A stretch of DNA of 28,178 nt from Paraktedonobacter sp035294465 (GTDB taxonomy: Bacteria > Chloroflexota > Ktedonobacteria > Ktedonobacterales > Ktedonobacteraceae), in assembly GCA_035294465.1 (NCBI GenBank), contig DATGKW010000057.1:1-28178 (forward strand). Reading direction: 5' to 3'. This document shows positions 1 through 6,935 of the stretch, one piece after another. The notes beneath the pieces were generated by a model. That model had not been told where the DNA came from and ran no database searches. It saw nothing but the letters and a program-made list of their open reading frames with translations. Each line of letters starts with the position of its first letter. Position 1 is the stretch's first letter. The translations under genes were made by a program, and so were the position numbers.

Positions 1-13
1 AAGGAGGGCTAAT

Positions 14-931
14 ATGCCGGAAGCTGAAGTGAATGTGATCACCGGAGCTTTTAGTTACACCGGGAAATATATTACGCGCAGGCTGCTAGCTCTGGGCAAG
101 CAGGTACGTACATTGACAGGGCATCCTAATAACCTCAATCCATTTGGAGGCCAGGTGAGCGTTTATCCGTTTCATTTTGAGAGGCCGGCGGAACTGATGA
201 AAAGCCTGGAAGGCGCTACGACTCTTTATAACACCTATTGGGTGCGTTTTGCTCACGGCAGAACCACATTTGATAAAGCAGTCGAGAATACGATTACCTT
301 AGTAAAGGCTGCGGAGGAAGCCGGGGTGCGCAGAATCGTGCATGTGAGCATTACCAATCCCACTGAAGACTCGCACCTGCCCTACTTTCGAGGCAAAGCC
401 ATTCTGGAGAAGGTAATTCAGGACTCGCGGCTGGAGCACGCCATCATCCGGCCGACAGTGATTTTCGGTGACGAAGATATCCTGATCAATAATATCGCCT
501 GGCTCTTACGAAGGTTCCCCATTTTTCCTATTTTCGGTTCGGGACAATATAGCCTTCAGCCGATCTATGTGGAAGATATGGCCGACCTGGTGGTGCAGGC
601 GGGGCAGGGCCGGGAGAGCCTTTTGCTTGATGCCGTGGGACCGGATATCTTTCGCTTTGAAGATCTGGTCTGTTTACTTGCTAAAATACTGGAGCGTCGT
701 GTTATAATAGCTCATGTTTCGCCTCGTATGGGACTCACGCTAGCCAGGATGATTGAGCCGTTTATCGGTGATGTCTTAATCACACGCGACGAAATTGCAG
801 GTCTGATGGCCGGTCTTCTGGTTTCACAGCAGCCGCCAATGGGTACGACCCGCCTGGAAGACTGGCTGCACAAGCACAAAGGGAGCGTGGGCAAGGTTTA
901 TGCTTCAGAACTGAATAGGCACTATCGGTGA
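14..931 (+). CDS. NAD(P)-binding atypical SDR (NmrA/NDUFA9-like epimerase family)
   Basis: A 305-residue protein with an N-terminal Rossmann fold. A glycine-rich dinucleotide loop (GAFSYTGKYI, residues about 11-20) follows the first beta strand, and HVSITNP near residue 110 is the typical strand preceding the active-site region. A YFRGKAILEKVI segment near residue 125 places Tyr and Lys in a YxxxK-like arrangement. The later IRPTVIFGDED stretch is typical of complex I NDUFA9-like and NmrA-like atypical SDRs, which bind NAD(P) and often act as reductases, epimerases or structural or redox-sensing proteins. No substrate can be assigned. An AAGGAGG Shine-Dalgarno lies at the very start of the window, 7 nt before the ATG, so the start is well supported. 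It is followed after 37 nt by the first protease gene in the same direction, so co-transcription is possible. The family is clear; the exact function is not. Confidence 0.85.
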   Translation: MPEAEVNVITGAFSYTGKYITRRLLALGKQVRTLTGHPNNLNPFGGQVSVYPFHFERPAELMKSLEGATTLYNTYWVRFAHGRTTFDKAVENTITLVKAAEEAGVRRIVHVSITNPTEDSHLPYFRGKAILEKVIQDSRLEHAIIRPTVIFGDEDILINNIAWLLRRFPIFPIFGSGQYSLQPIYVEDMADLVVQAGQGRESLLLDAVGPDIFRFEDLVCLLAKILERRVIIAHVSPRMGLTLARMIEPFIGDVLITRDEIAGLMAGLLVSQQPPMGTTRLEDWLHKHKGSVGKVYASELNRHYR

Positions 932-968
932 AGCCTGTCTTCTCAATTTGTATGGGGGCACATTGCTA

Positions 969-2978
969 ATGCACTTTATGGAAAAAACTGTGGGATTCTC
1001 AGGATGGCGCTCCAAATCCCCTCGTCTTTTGTTTATTCTAGGGTTTTTATGTATCTATCTGATCGGCCTTGCGGCCTTAACGCCGCGAGCTTCTGCCGCA
1101 ACGCTGAGTATACCGGGGGGAGATGTTTCAGATCCCGTTGTACGCCAGGTAGATATTGCCCAGCCGGCTGTTGTGCGTATTATTACGACGATTACCGGCA
1201 GTCTGGCCGTGCGTTTTACTCCAACCTCAGACCCTGTGACCTTTCCGTTGAGCGGCGGCACTTATCCTATCCAACTGAGCGGCACCGGCGCTTTTATCAG
1301 TTCGCACGGCGAAATTTTGACCGCAGACCACGTGGTGAATCCGCCGCATGATCAGGAACTGGATCAGGCGCTCTATGAAACCGCAGCCCAGGATATCGCG
1401 GATTACATTAATACGCATCTCCAGCCTAGCCAGCCCTTTAGCCCCGACGATGTAGTTGCCGCGCTTGAAGCAGGCGAGTTCTCATCTACCACAGCCTACG
1501 GTCAGCCAAGCAGCGAGGTCTTTCTGAGCACGGCCTATACCGGCTCCATCAACGCAGCAAGTCTCAACGGTGTTCCGGCCAAAGATCACGCGACGGTGGA
1601 TCGGATCGAGGCGCAAAGTTCGTTTGACGCGATGGATGTAGCCATTGTCCACGTCAGCGGCATGGATGATATGCCCAGCATTCAGTTAGACAATTCCAAT
1701 CAGGTTCAGGATCTGGATAATCTGACGATTATTGGCTATCCCGGCAATGGCGATCTCAGTAACTCTCCTACCGATCTTCTCACTTCATCTGTGAACAAGA
1801 TCTATGTAAGTGCGATCAAGACGACCGATGCGGGCGCTCCAGTAATCGAGGTTGGTGGCAACGTTGAGCATGGCGATAGTGGCGCCCCGGCACTGGATAG
1901 CAACGGCAATGTCGTAGGTATCGTCAGTTTTGGTCTGTCCGATGCCAATGATATAGGTCTGACTACGTTCTTGCAAGCGAGCAACAGCGCCGAAACGCTG
2001 ATCCGGTCGCAGGGAATCAATACGGCTCCGGGCCCATTTGAAAAGGCATGGAGCCAGGCCATAGATGATTATTCCTCTGCGGCGCCTGGACACTGGCACA
2101 AAGCTCTCCAGGAACTTCAGAGCCTGGCCAACAATTATACAAACTTCCAGGGTGTCACTCCTTACCTGACATACGCGCAGAGTCAGGCTGGCCACGAGCA
2201 GGTGCCTTCAACGACCGGATCTACGGGCGCGAGTGCTGCGTTGATCGTTGTCTTGATTCTGCTCTTGCTGGTAATCCTTTGCGCCGTGCTCTTTGTTCTC
2301 CTGAGAAGACGCGTTCAGCCCGTTGTTGCCACTCCGTATGCAATGGCAACGATGGGTACCTATCCACAGCAGCCGGGCGGCTCTTTTGGAGCATATTCGT
2401 CGCTTCCGCCGGGCTATATTCCGCAAACGCCTGCGAATCATACTGCGGCTTCCCAATACGAACTTGCAGCGCAACAGGTGCCGCAAACGCCACCACTTAC
2501 TGTGAGCGCGGCTCCGCTGTCTCAGCCATCAAAGGAAGCAGAGCCAGCTTATGCGAATGGCTCAGGGCTTGCGATGCCACCAGCAAACTGGCCTTTTGCT
2601 TCCGAGAGCAGCGCTGCTGCCCAGCCTGTGGAACAGGCGAAACCGTTTGAACGTGGCCTTCCTACCTGGGCACCGCCTGAAGCGGTTGCGCAAGCGCCTG
2701 AACCGACTCCTCTCGCGCAGCAGGTGCCCGCGCAACCGGCCTCTGTTACTCCAACTGAGGGGCAAGAAGAGAGCGGCGCTCAGGCACGAACCTTCTCTGT
2801 GCCCAGAAGGCCATCTCTGCCCTTGACTGATAGCTCTACTACTAATCAGCAGATATGGGTCGCTCCTTGCGGCCACGTTAATACCCTGAACGTGCGTTTC
2901 TGCCGTGTCTGCGGCCAGTCAATCTCGCCCACCGACTCGCAGGACCTTACCGATATGAGCAGGCTGTCAGGGCTATAG
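969..2978 (+). CDS. Membrane-anchored trypsin-like serine protease with C-terminal zinc ribbon (copy 1)
   Basis: About 669 residues. A signal peptide or anchor (hydrophobic stretch ending at ASA, about residue 43) precedes a chymotrypsin-fold S1-type domain. The triad is visible: His in TADHVV (about 121), Asp in DAMDVAIVHV (about 223) and Ser in HGDSGAPAL (about 304). The residue two after the Ser side of the GDSG motif is Ala, where GDSGGP is usual. One transmembrane helix (about 423-445) is followed by Arg-Arg-Arg, then a long Pro/Gln/Ala-rich tail, then a zinc ribbon (Cys634, His636, Cys645, Cys648). By the positive-inside rule the protease is outside the cell and the ribbon is in the cytosol. 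The ATG at 969 was chosen because GGGGG lies about 10 nt upstream; an upstream TTG at 948 would add seven residues. It is a paralogue of the next gene. The substrate is unknown; a surface quality-control or signalling protease is a guess. Confidence 0.85.
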   Translation: MHFMEKTVGFSGWRSKSPRLLFILGFLCIYLIGLAALTPRASAATLSIPGGDVSDPVVRQVDIAQPAVVRIITTITGSLAVRFTPTSDPVTFPLSGGTYPIQLSGTGAFISSHGEILTADHVVNPPHDQELDQALYETAAQDIADYINTHLQPSQPFSPDDVVAALEAGEFSSTTAYGQPSSEVFLSTAYTGSINAASLNGVPAKDHATVDRIEAQSSFDAMDVAIVHVSGMDDMPSIQLDNSNQVQDLDNLTIIGYPGNGDLSNSPTDLLTSSVNKIYVSAIKTTDAGAPVIEVGGNVEHGDSGAPALDSNGNVVGIVSFGLSDANDIGLTTFLQASNSAETLIRSQGINTAPGPFEKAWSQAIDDYSSAAPGHWHKALQELQSLANNYTNFQGVTPYLTYAQSQAGHEQVPSTTGSTGASAALIVVLILLLLVILCAVLFVLLRRRVQPVVATPYAMATMGTYPQQPGGSFGAYSSLPPGYIPQTPANHTAASQYELAAQQVPQTPPLTVSAAPLSQPSKEAEPAYANGSGLAMPPANWPFASESSAAAQPVEQAKPFERGLPTWAPPEAVAQAPEPTPLAQQVPAQPASVTPTEGQEESGAQARTFSVPRRPSLPLTDSSTTNQQIWVAPCGHVNTLNVRFCRVCGQSISPTDSQDLTDMSRLSGL

Positions 2979-3022
2979 TCTCTCCCTCGCCGCAGGTGTG
3001 TATCCGATATCCATCGCGTATA

Positions 3023-3121
3023 CGCCTGCGGCGCTCGCTTCTGTTCTATATTAGTGTGGAACAGGCGTGATAGATGCTTTTCATACCAACGTATAAAACA
3101 TTTGTGCAGCGAAGCTGCGCG
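3023..3121 (+). repeat. Dispersed GC-rich hairpin element, copy 1
   Basis: The 16-mer CGCCTGCGGCGCTCGC at 3023-3038 is followed after about 65 nt by the small hairpin GCAGC-GAA-GCTGC inside TTTGTGCAGCGAAGCTGCGC. The same 16-mer and a related hairpin, with a compensatory base change in the stem, occur at 13877-13932. Both lie at or just past a gene 3' end. It looks like a short REP- or MITE-like intergenic family, but only two copies are visible here. Confidence 0.4.
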
Positions 3122-3151
3122 GACTTCTAACGAACTGATATATTGCCAGAG

Positions 3152-3186
3152 ACCTATCAACAATGATTGTTGATAGGTACTTTTTC
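3152..3186 (+). terminator. Rho-independent terminator after protease copy 1
   Basis: A perfect 12-bp stem, ACCTATCAACAA paired with TTGTTGATAGGT, encloses a 3-nt loop and is followed by ACTTTTT. It sits 174 nt beyond the first protease stop codon and upstream of the TATAAT box for the second. The AT-rich stem is long and perfect, so terminator is the best reading. Confidence 0.7.
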
Positions 3187-3215
3187 ACTTTTGGGTTAGC
3201 TTTATTGAGATTCTT

Positions 3216-3244
3216 CTGCATTTCAGGTTAATTTGATGTATAAT
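3216..3244 (+). promoter_or_regulatory. Candidate promoter of protease copy 2
   Basis: A perfect TATAAT -10 hexamer lies at 3239-3244, directly preceded by TG. The matching -35 (around 3216-3221) is weak. Transcription would start near 3251 and leave a leader of about 120 nt before the ATG at 3371. Confidence 0.4.
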
Positions 3245-3370
3245 GCTGCTAAGATTGTTTCCTTTCCGATCTGGCGAAAGAAACGACGGATACCTGTTCA
3301 CTCTGGGGTAAACATTTAGCGGTTACTATCCCGGTACCAGGGATGTTCCCGGCAGAGAGTAAGGCGATAT

Positions 3371-5179
3371 ATGTATCGAGAAGAACACATGTATAAATCA
3401 GACAAATGGAGGCATAAACTCTCCAGGGTATGCCTGTCAGGCATGCTATGCCTGACTCTGATATGTATGGGAACAATAGTTATTGGTACGCCATCTGCCT
3501 ACGCGGGGGGCGTGCCCGGTGGCAATATCTCCGATCCTGTTGTGCGGGCCGTCGATATTGCTAAGCCTGCCGTCGTACGAATTATTACTCAGATGGCAGG
3601 CCTGTTGACGGTCAATTTCTCCAACGGCCAGAATGTTACCTTTCCCTTGACTCTCCAGAATGGTTTTAATGGCTACCCTGTTGCCGTATCCGGCACAGGA
3701 GCATTCATTAGCGCTCACGGCGACATTTTAACAGCTGATCACGTAGTTCACCCGGTGCAGGATGATAGAACAGCCGTGGATCAGGCGCTGGATCAGCTGG
3801 CGTCACAAGATGTCTCCGACTATATCAACCAGCATTTGAACCCTGCTCAGCCTACGACGCCAGATCAGGTAGCGCAGGAACTAATCAGTGGGCAACTGCG
3901 CTCTACTTCACAATATCAACAGCAGCAGAGCTTTGCCTATCTGAGCACTGATTATAGTGGCCCTCTGAGCGTGACCAATTTTCAGGATATACCGCCAAGC
4001 CAGTATGCCCTTGTCGATCAGATTGAGAAGTTTAGCCCTTTTAATGATCAGGATATTGCGATTATTCATGTCAGCGGCATGGATAATATGCCAATGCTGC
4101 AGCTAGGCAATTCCTCAGATGTGCAGGAACAAGATACCTTAACGATTATCGGCTTTCCCGGCAATGGCGACGTTGCTGGCACGACCGCTACCGATTTGCT
4201 GAGTTCTTCGATCAATCAGGTGCTGGTTAGTTCGATTAAAACGACCAATACCGGCTCGCAGGTTATTCAGGTGGGTGGCAACGTGGAGCAAGGGGATAGC
4301 GGTGGCCCCGCGCTCGATAGTAACGGCCAGGTTGTAGGCATCGTCAGTTTTGGCGCGGCTGATACTGCCGGGAGCACCAGTTTCCTGCGCACCAGCAATA
4401 GCGCGCAGCAGTTGATTCAGGCTGCTGGCATTAGCACCGCGCCTTCGGCTTTCCAGCAAGCCTGGAGCAAGGCGTTCAATGACTATGCCTCGAATGTGCC
4501 CGGTCACTGGCATCAGTCTATGCGGGAATTCCAGCAGCTTGCCAACACATATCCGAACTTTAAGGCGGTTCAGCCTTTTCTGCAATATGCCAGCCAGCAG
4601 GCGCAGACGGAGAAGCAGACGCAGGAAGCCAATTCGCCCACATCGAATAATACTCCTGCTACCAGCAGGTCCGGGTTTGGATCGCTTAATCCTATGTACA
4701 TCATTATTGGTGGGGTAGTCGTGTTGATCGTCCTGGTCGGTAGCGGCCTGGCCATCTCACGCAGGCGCAAACCTGCGCTTGCTGCTCTGCCCCCAACACC
4801 GGCTGGCTACAGCACGGCCTCACCCAATCCTGCCGCAGCCTCGCAGGCATTCCCATATCAAGCACCATCCGCTTATCCGCCGCCGAACTACGGCGCCAGA
4901 GCAGGGCAGGGACCTCAGCCGGCCGGGTATCCTCCCCAATCGGCGCTGCCATCCACACCTCAGCCGGGCAACCCATTCCCTCAGCAACCGCTTGGGAGCG
5001 GTATGAGTGCGTTTGGTGCCCCACCGGTGCCTGTGACGCCGCGACCTACGTCCGCAGCACCCGCTCCCCAATGGCGTACCTGGGCCTGCGGACATGTCAA
5101 CCGCGACGATGCGCGCTTCTGCCGCGTATGCGGCGAGCCAGCTCCGCCCACGCCTATTGTGCGCCGCGTCGAGCAGTGA
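3371..5179 (+). CDS. Membrane-anchored trypsin-like serine protease with C-terminal zinc ribbon (copy 2)
   Basis: A 602-residue paralogue of the preceding protease, with the same domain order and near-identical motif spacing. The signal segment ends at about AYA45. The protease triad is His124 (TADHVVH), Asp228 (NDQDIAIIHV) and Ser310 in a canonical GDSGGPAL. One transmembrane helix (about 442-463) is followed by SRRRK, which indicates a cytosolic C-terminus. A Pro/Ala/Gln-rich linker leads to a zinc ribbon (Cys573, His575, Cys584, Cys587). Both copies share the GNxSDPVVRxVDIAxPAVVRI opening and a conserved region just before the membrane (GHWH...FQ), so they arose by tandem duplication. The start has a modest ribosome site (TAAGG); Met7 at 3389 is an alternative. 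A terminator and promoter precede it and a bidirectional terminator follows. The fold is certain; the substrate is not known. Confidence 0.88.
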   Translation: MYREEHMYKSDKWRHKLSRVCLSGMLCLTLICMGTIVIGTPSAYAGGVPGGNISDPVVRAVDIAKPAVVRIITQMAGLLTVNFSNGQNVTFPLTLQNGFNGYPVAVSGTGAFISAHGDILTADHVVHPVQDDRTAVDQALDQLASQDVSDYINQHLNPAQPTTPDQVAQELISGQLRSTSQYQQQQSFAYLSTDYSGPLSVTNFQDIPPSQYALVDQIEKFSPFNDQDIAIIHVSGMDNMPMLQLGNSSDVQEQDTLTIIGFPGNGDVAGTTATDLLSSSINQVLVSSIKTTNTGSQVIQVGGNVEQGDSGGPALDSNGQVVGIVSFGAADTAGSTSFLRTSNSAQQLIQAAGISTAPSAFQQAWSKAFNDYASNVPGHWHQSMREFQQLANTYPNFKAVQPFLQYASQQAQTEKQTQEANSPTSNNTPATSRSGFGSLNPMYIIIGGVVVLIVLVGSGLAISRRRKPALAALPPTPAGYSTASPNPAAASQAFPYQAPSAYPPPNYGARAGQGPQPAGYPPQSALPSTPQPGNPFPQQPLGSGMSAFGAPPVPVTPRPTSAAPAPQWRTWACGHVNRDDARFCRVCGEPAPPTPIVRRVEQ

Positions 5180-5190
5180 ACATAAAACGA

Positions 5191-5222
5191 AAGGGGGTTG
5201 CGAGCGCTCGCAGCCCCCTTTT
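5191..5222. terminator. Bidirectional terminator between the protease and fabI
   Basis: A long GC-rich hairpin, AAGGGGGTTGCGAGC against GCTCGCAGCCCCCTT, has only one G-U wobble. It has A-rich sequence upstream and TTTT downstream, so it can serve both converging genes. It lies 11 nt after the protease stop and 15 nt before the fabI stop. Confidence 0.85.
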
Positions 5223-5236
5223 CAATTCCGTTGAAT

Positions 5237-6010
5237 TTATGCGCCCATGATATAATAGCCGGCGTCCACAAACAGGATCTCACCGGTAATGGCGCGCGCC
5301 AGGTCGCTGGAGAGGAAAAGCGCGGCGTCGCCCACTTCGCTCTGCTCGATATTGCGCCGCAGAGCGGCGACCTCGCTGGTGTGGTTGCGGAAAGCTGTAA
5401 AGCCGGAAATGCCGCGCGCAGCTAATGTATTCAACGCGCCGGCGGAAATGGCGTTGACGCGAATGTTATACTCGCCCAGTTCATAGGCCAGGTAGCGCAC
5501 GCTGCATTCTAGCGCGGCTTTCGCTACCGCCATGACGTTGTATTTCGGCATCACACGCTGGCTGGCCTGATAGGTCAGGGCCAGCATACTGCCTCCACCC
5601 GCGGCCTGCATGAGAGGTAACGCGCGCCGCGCCATCGCAGTCAGCGAATAAGCGCTGATGTCCAAAGCGGAGACAAAGTCCTGGCGCTCGGTCTGATAGA
5701 AAGGATTCTCCAGCGCGTTTTTTGGCGCGAACGCGACCGAGTGAATCAGGATATCCAGTTTCCCTCCAAAGGTTTCGCCTGCCTGGGCAAAGGCCGCGTC
5801 CAGTTCGCTGTCGCTCTGAACATCGCATTGAAACGTTGTTGTGCCGGGAATCTGAGCAGCCAGGTTTTTTACCTCTTTCTCCATGCGTTCCTGGTAAGAG
5901 AAGGCCAGCGTGGCCCCCTCGCGGGCTAGAGACTGAGCAATGGCCCAGCCGATTGAGCGATGATTGGCAATCCCAAAAATAAGCGCTTTCTTTCCCTCAA
6001 GTAAAGGCAT
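5237..6010 (-). CDS. fabI: Enoyl-[acyl-carrier-protein] reductase (NADH), FabI
   Basis: A 257-residue cytosolic SDR-fold enzyme that carries out the last reduction of each fatty-acid elongation cycle, trans-2-enoyl-ACP to acyl-ACP. FabI hallmarks are present: the N-terminal loop GIANHRSIGWAIA (about 13-25) in place of the classical TGxxxGIG, SVAFAPK near 91-97, and the FabI active site Tyr147, Tyr157 and Lys164 in TYQASQRVMPKYNVMAVAK, with Tyr-x6-Lys spacing. The C-terminus has the expected ITGEILFVDAG. Length matches the family (about 260). The start has a strong GGGAGGAG site. It is the last gene of a three-gene minus-strand run (23-nt gap to the rhodanese) and ends at a shared terminator. 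It is the predicted target of triclosan- and isoniazid-class inhibitors, judged from family membership only. Confidence 0.96.
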   Translation of the reverse strand: MPLLEGKKALIFGIANHRSIGWAIAQSLAREGATLAFSYQERMEKEVKNLAAQIPGTTTFQCDVQSDSELDAAFAQAGETFGGKLDILIHSVAFAPKNALENPFYQTERQDFVSALDISAYSLTAMARRALPLMQAAGGGSMLALTYQASQRVMPKYNVMAVAKAALECSVRYLAYELGEYNIRVNAISAGALNTLAARGISGFTAFRNHTSEVAALRRNIEQSEVGDAALFLSSDLARAITGEILFVDAGYYIMGA

Positions 6011-6033
6011 GTACGTCTCCTCCCAAATTGTAG

Positions 6034-6387
6034 CTAGAACGAGATAGGATAATTCCTGTTAGCCCATCCAATCATACCGTTTGCCAGATTATAAACTCTC
6101 TTCAAGCCCGCTACCAGCGCGATCTCACAGGCGGTCGCACTCCTCTGGCCTGAGCGGCACACAAAGAGAACGGCTTCATCGGCGGGGAGGTTGAGGTCCT
6201 TTAGAGCCTGGCCAAAGGTGTCGATGGTATTGATTGGTACCAGGGTAGCTTCGGGGATATGCCCTTCCTGCCATTCCTCCGGCTGACGCACGTCAATTAC
6301 GCGTATTCCCTGCTCAATGAGCTTTTTAGCTTCATCGGTGCCAATAGTTTCGTAGGGAAATGCTTCTTTTTCGTCTGTGTATGACAT
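6034..6387 (-). CDS. Rhodanese-domain sulfurtransferase (single domain)
   Basis: A 117-residue single rhodanese homology domain. It shows IRVIDVRQPEEWQEGHIPEA (residues 28-47, the CH2A region), then the active-site loop CRSGQRS with catalytic Cys77, then GMIGW near the C-terminus (the CH2B-like end). Such proteins carry sulfane sulfur as a cysteine persulfide from a donor such as thiosulfate, GlpE- or PspE-like. The donor and acceptor here are unknown. It is cytosolic, with no signal peptide. An AAGGAG site lies 8 nt before the ATG. It sits 11 nt after the upstream small gene and 23 nt before fabI, so an operon is very likely. The family is certain; the physiological partner is not. Confidence 0.93.
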   Translation of the reverse strand: MSYTDEKEAFPYETIGTDEAKKLIEQGIRVIDVRQPEEWQEGHIPEATLVPINTIDTFGQALKDLNLPADEAVLFVCRSGQRSATACEIALVAGLKRVYNLANGMIGWANRNYPISF

Positions 6388-6398
6388 GGAAATGCTCC

Positions 6399-6644
6399 TT
6401 ACTGATGAGTCTTTTCGTATTCTTCAAGCCAGAGGCGCCCCAGAGTGGTCATGCTGATCACGTATTCGTCGCCGATAAAGGTCATGGTGAGCAGGCCCTG
6501 GTCCTCCATATCGCGAAAATCATCTGTCACCAGAAAATACCGGCGCACCATGCGCGCTAGATCGCTCTCAGGCAGTTGCTTCCAGATCGATAGTTCTCGT
6601 AAGACGGCAGCGAACTTGGGACCGCTATCATCGATTGCTCGCAT
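6399..6644 (-). CDS. Small conserved-looking hypothetical protein, operon leader gene
   Basis: An 81-residue acidic soluble protein. I do not recognise a named family. Its layout suggests a compact helical or winged-helix-like fold: two N-terminal helices (FAAVLRELSIWKQL, SDLARMVRRYF), a middle VTDDFRDMEDQGLLTMTFIGDEYVISMT and a final helix (LGRLWLEEYEKTHQ). The pattern 'helix, MEDQGLLTM...EYVISMTTLGRLWLEEYE' resembles the recognition helix and wing of small MarR/PadR-like DNA-binding modules, but this is speculative. The start is convincing, with GAGGAGG 8 nt upstream. The gene is the first of the operon with the rhodanese and fabI (11-nt gap), so it may be functionally linked to them or may regulate them. 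Confidence 0.75.
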   Translation of the reverse strand: MRAIDDSGPKFAAVLRELSIWKQLPESDLARMVRRYFLVTDDFRDMEDQGLLTMTFIGDEYVISMTTLGRLWLEEYEKTHQ

Positions 6645-6701
6645 AGATCCGCCTCCTCACCCGATTTTGACGAATATTTCTAAATGGGTTGCTTGCCCAA
6701 C

Positions 6702-6730
6702 AGTGTAACAAATCCAGGGGTCAAGAGCAA
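6702..6730 (-). promoter_or_regulatory. Candidate promoter for the hypothetical-rhodanese-fabI operon
   Basis: On the minus strand, TTGCTC (6725-6730) and TACACT (6702-6707) are separated by exactly 17 nt, a reasonable housekeeping sigma pattern. The predicted start would lie about 50 nt before the first gene's ATG. Confidence 0.4.
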
Positions 6731-6935
6731 GTGAAAAAGTGGTCCTGGCTTCCACCAACAATCGAGGGCTGGCGGACTTATGGTCTCGACGCAGCTTGCA
6801 AACTATGCTATAAACATTGCAGTATCCTCAAGCGGATCGTTGTTCAGCCTTTGCCGGACCTCCCACACCCTGAGGGATTATATAAATGAGAGTTGAAAAA
6901 GTCAAGTAATCGTGTATTAATTAAGGAGTTCAGCC

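Larger units (their letters stand above)
2979..3370 (+). other. Intergenic region between the two protease genes
   Basis: A stretch of 392 bp with no credible gene. It holds an inverted repeat with 8-bp perfect ends (GCCGCAGG at 2989 and CCTGCGGC near 3025), a GC-rich small hairpin around 3103-3121 that has a relative near 13910, a strong hairpin with a T-run (3152-3186), a TATAAT -10 box at 3239-3244, and a roughly 125-nt leader before the second protease. The terminator and new promoter suggest that the two paralogues are transcribed separately. Confidence 0.6.

Noticed and set aside
1785..2195. Several long minus-strand frames across the protease genes (also 4139-4585 and 4704-5024)
   Set aside because: They are antisense shadows of strongly supported coding sequences and have no motifs or ribosome sites.
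3200..3370. c-di-AMP (ydaO) or c-di-GMP riboswitch in the protease leader
   Set aside because: Only short fragments resemble the consensus. The paired P1 and conserved core segments could not be matched, so it is kept as an unclassified leader.
6893..6920. TTGAAA-N16-TATTAA as the hutI promoter
   Set aside because: It would place the transcription start inside the AAGGAG ribosome site, which is not compatible with the well-supported start codon.
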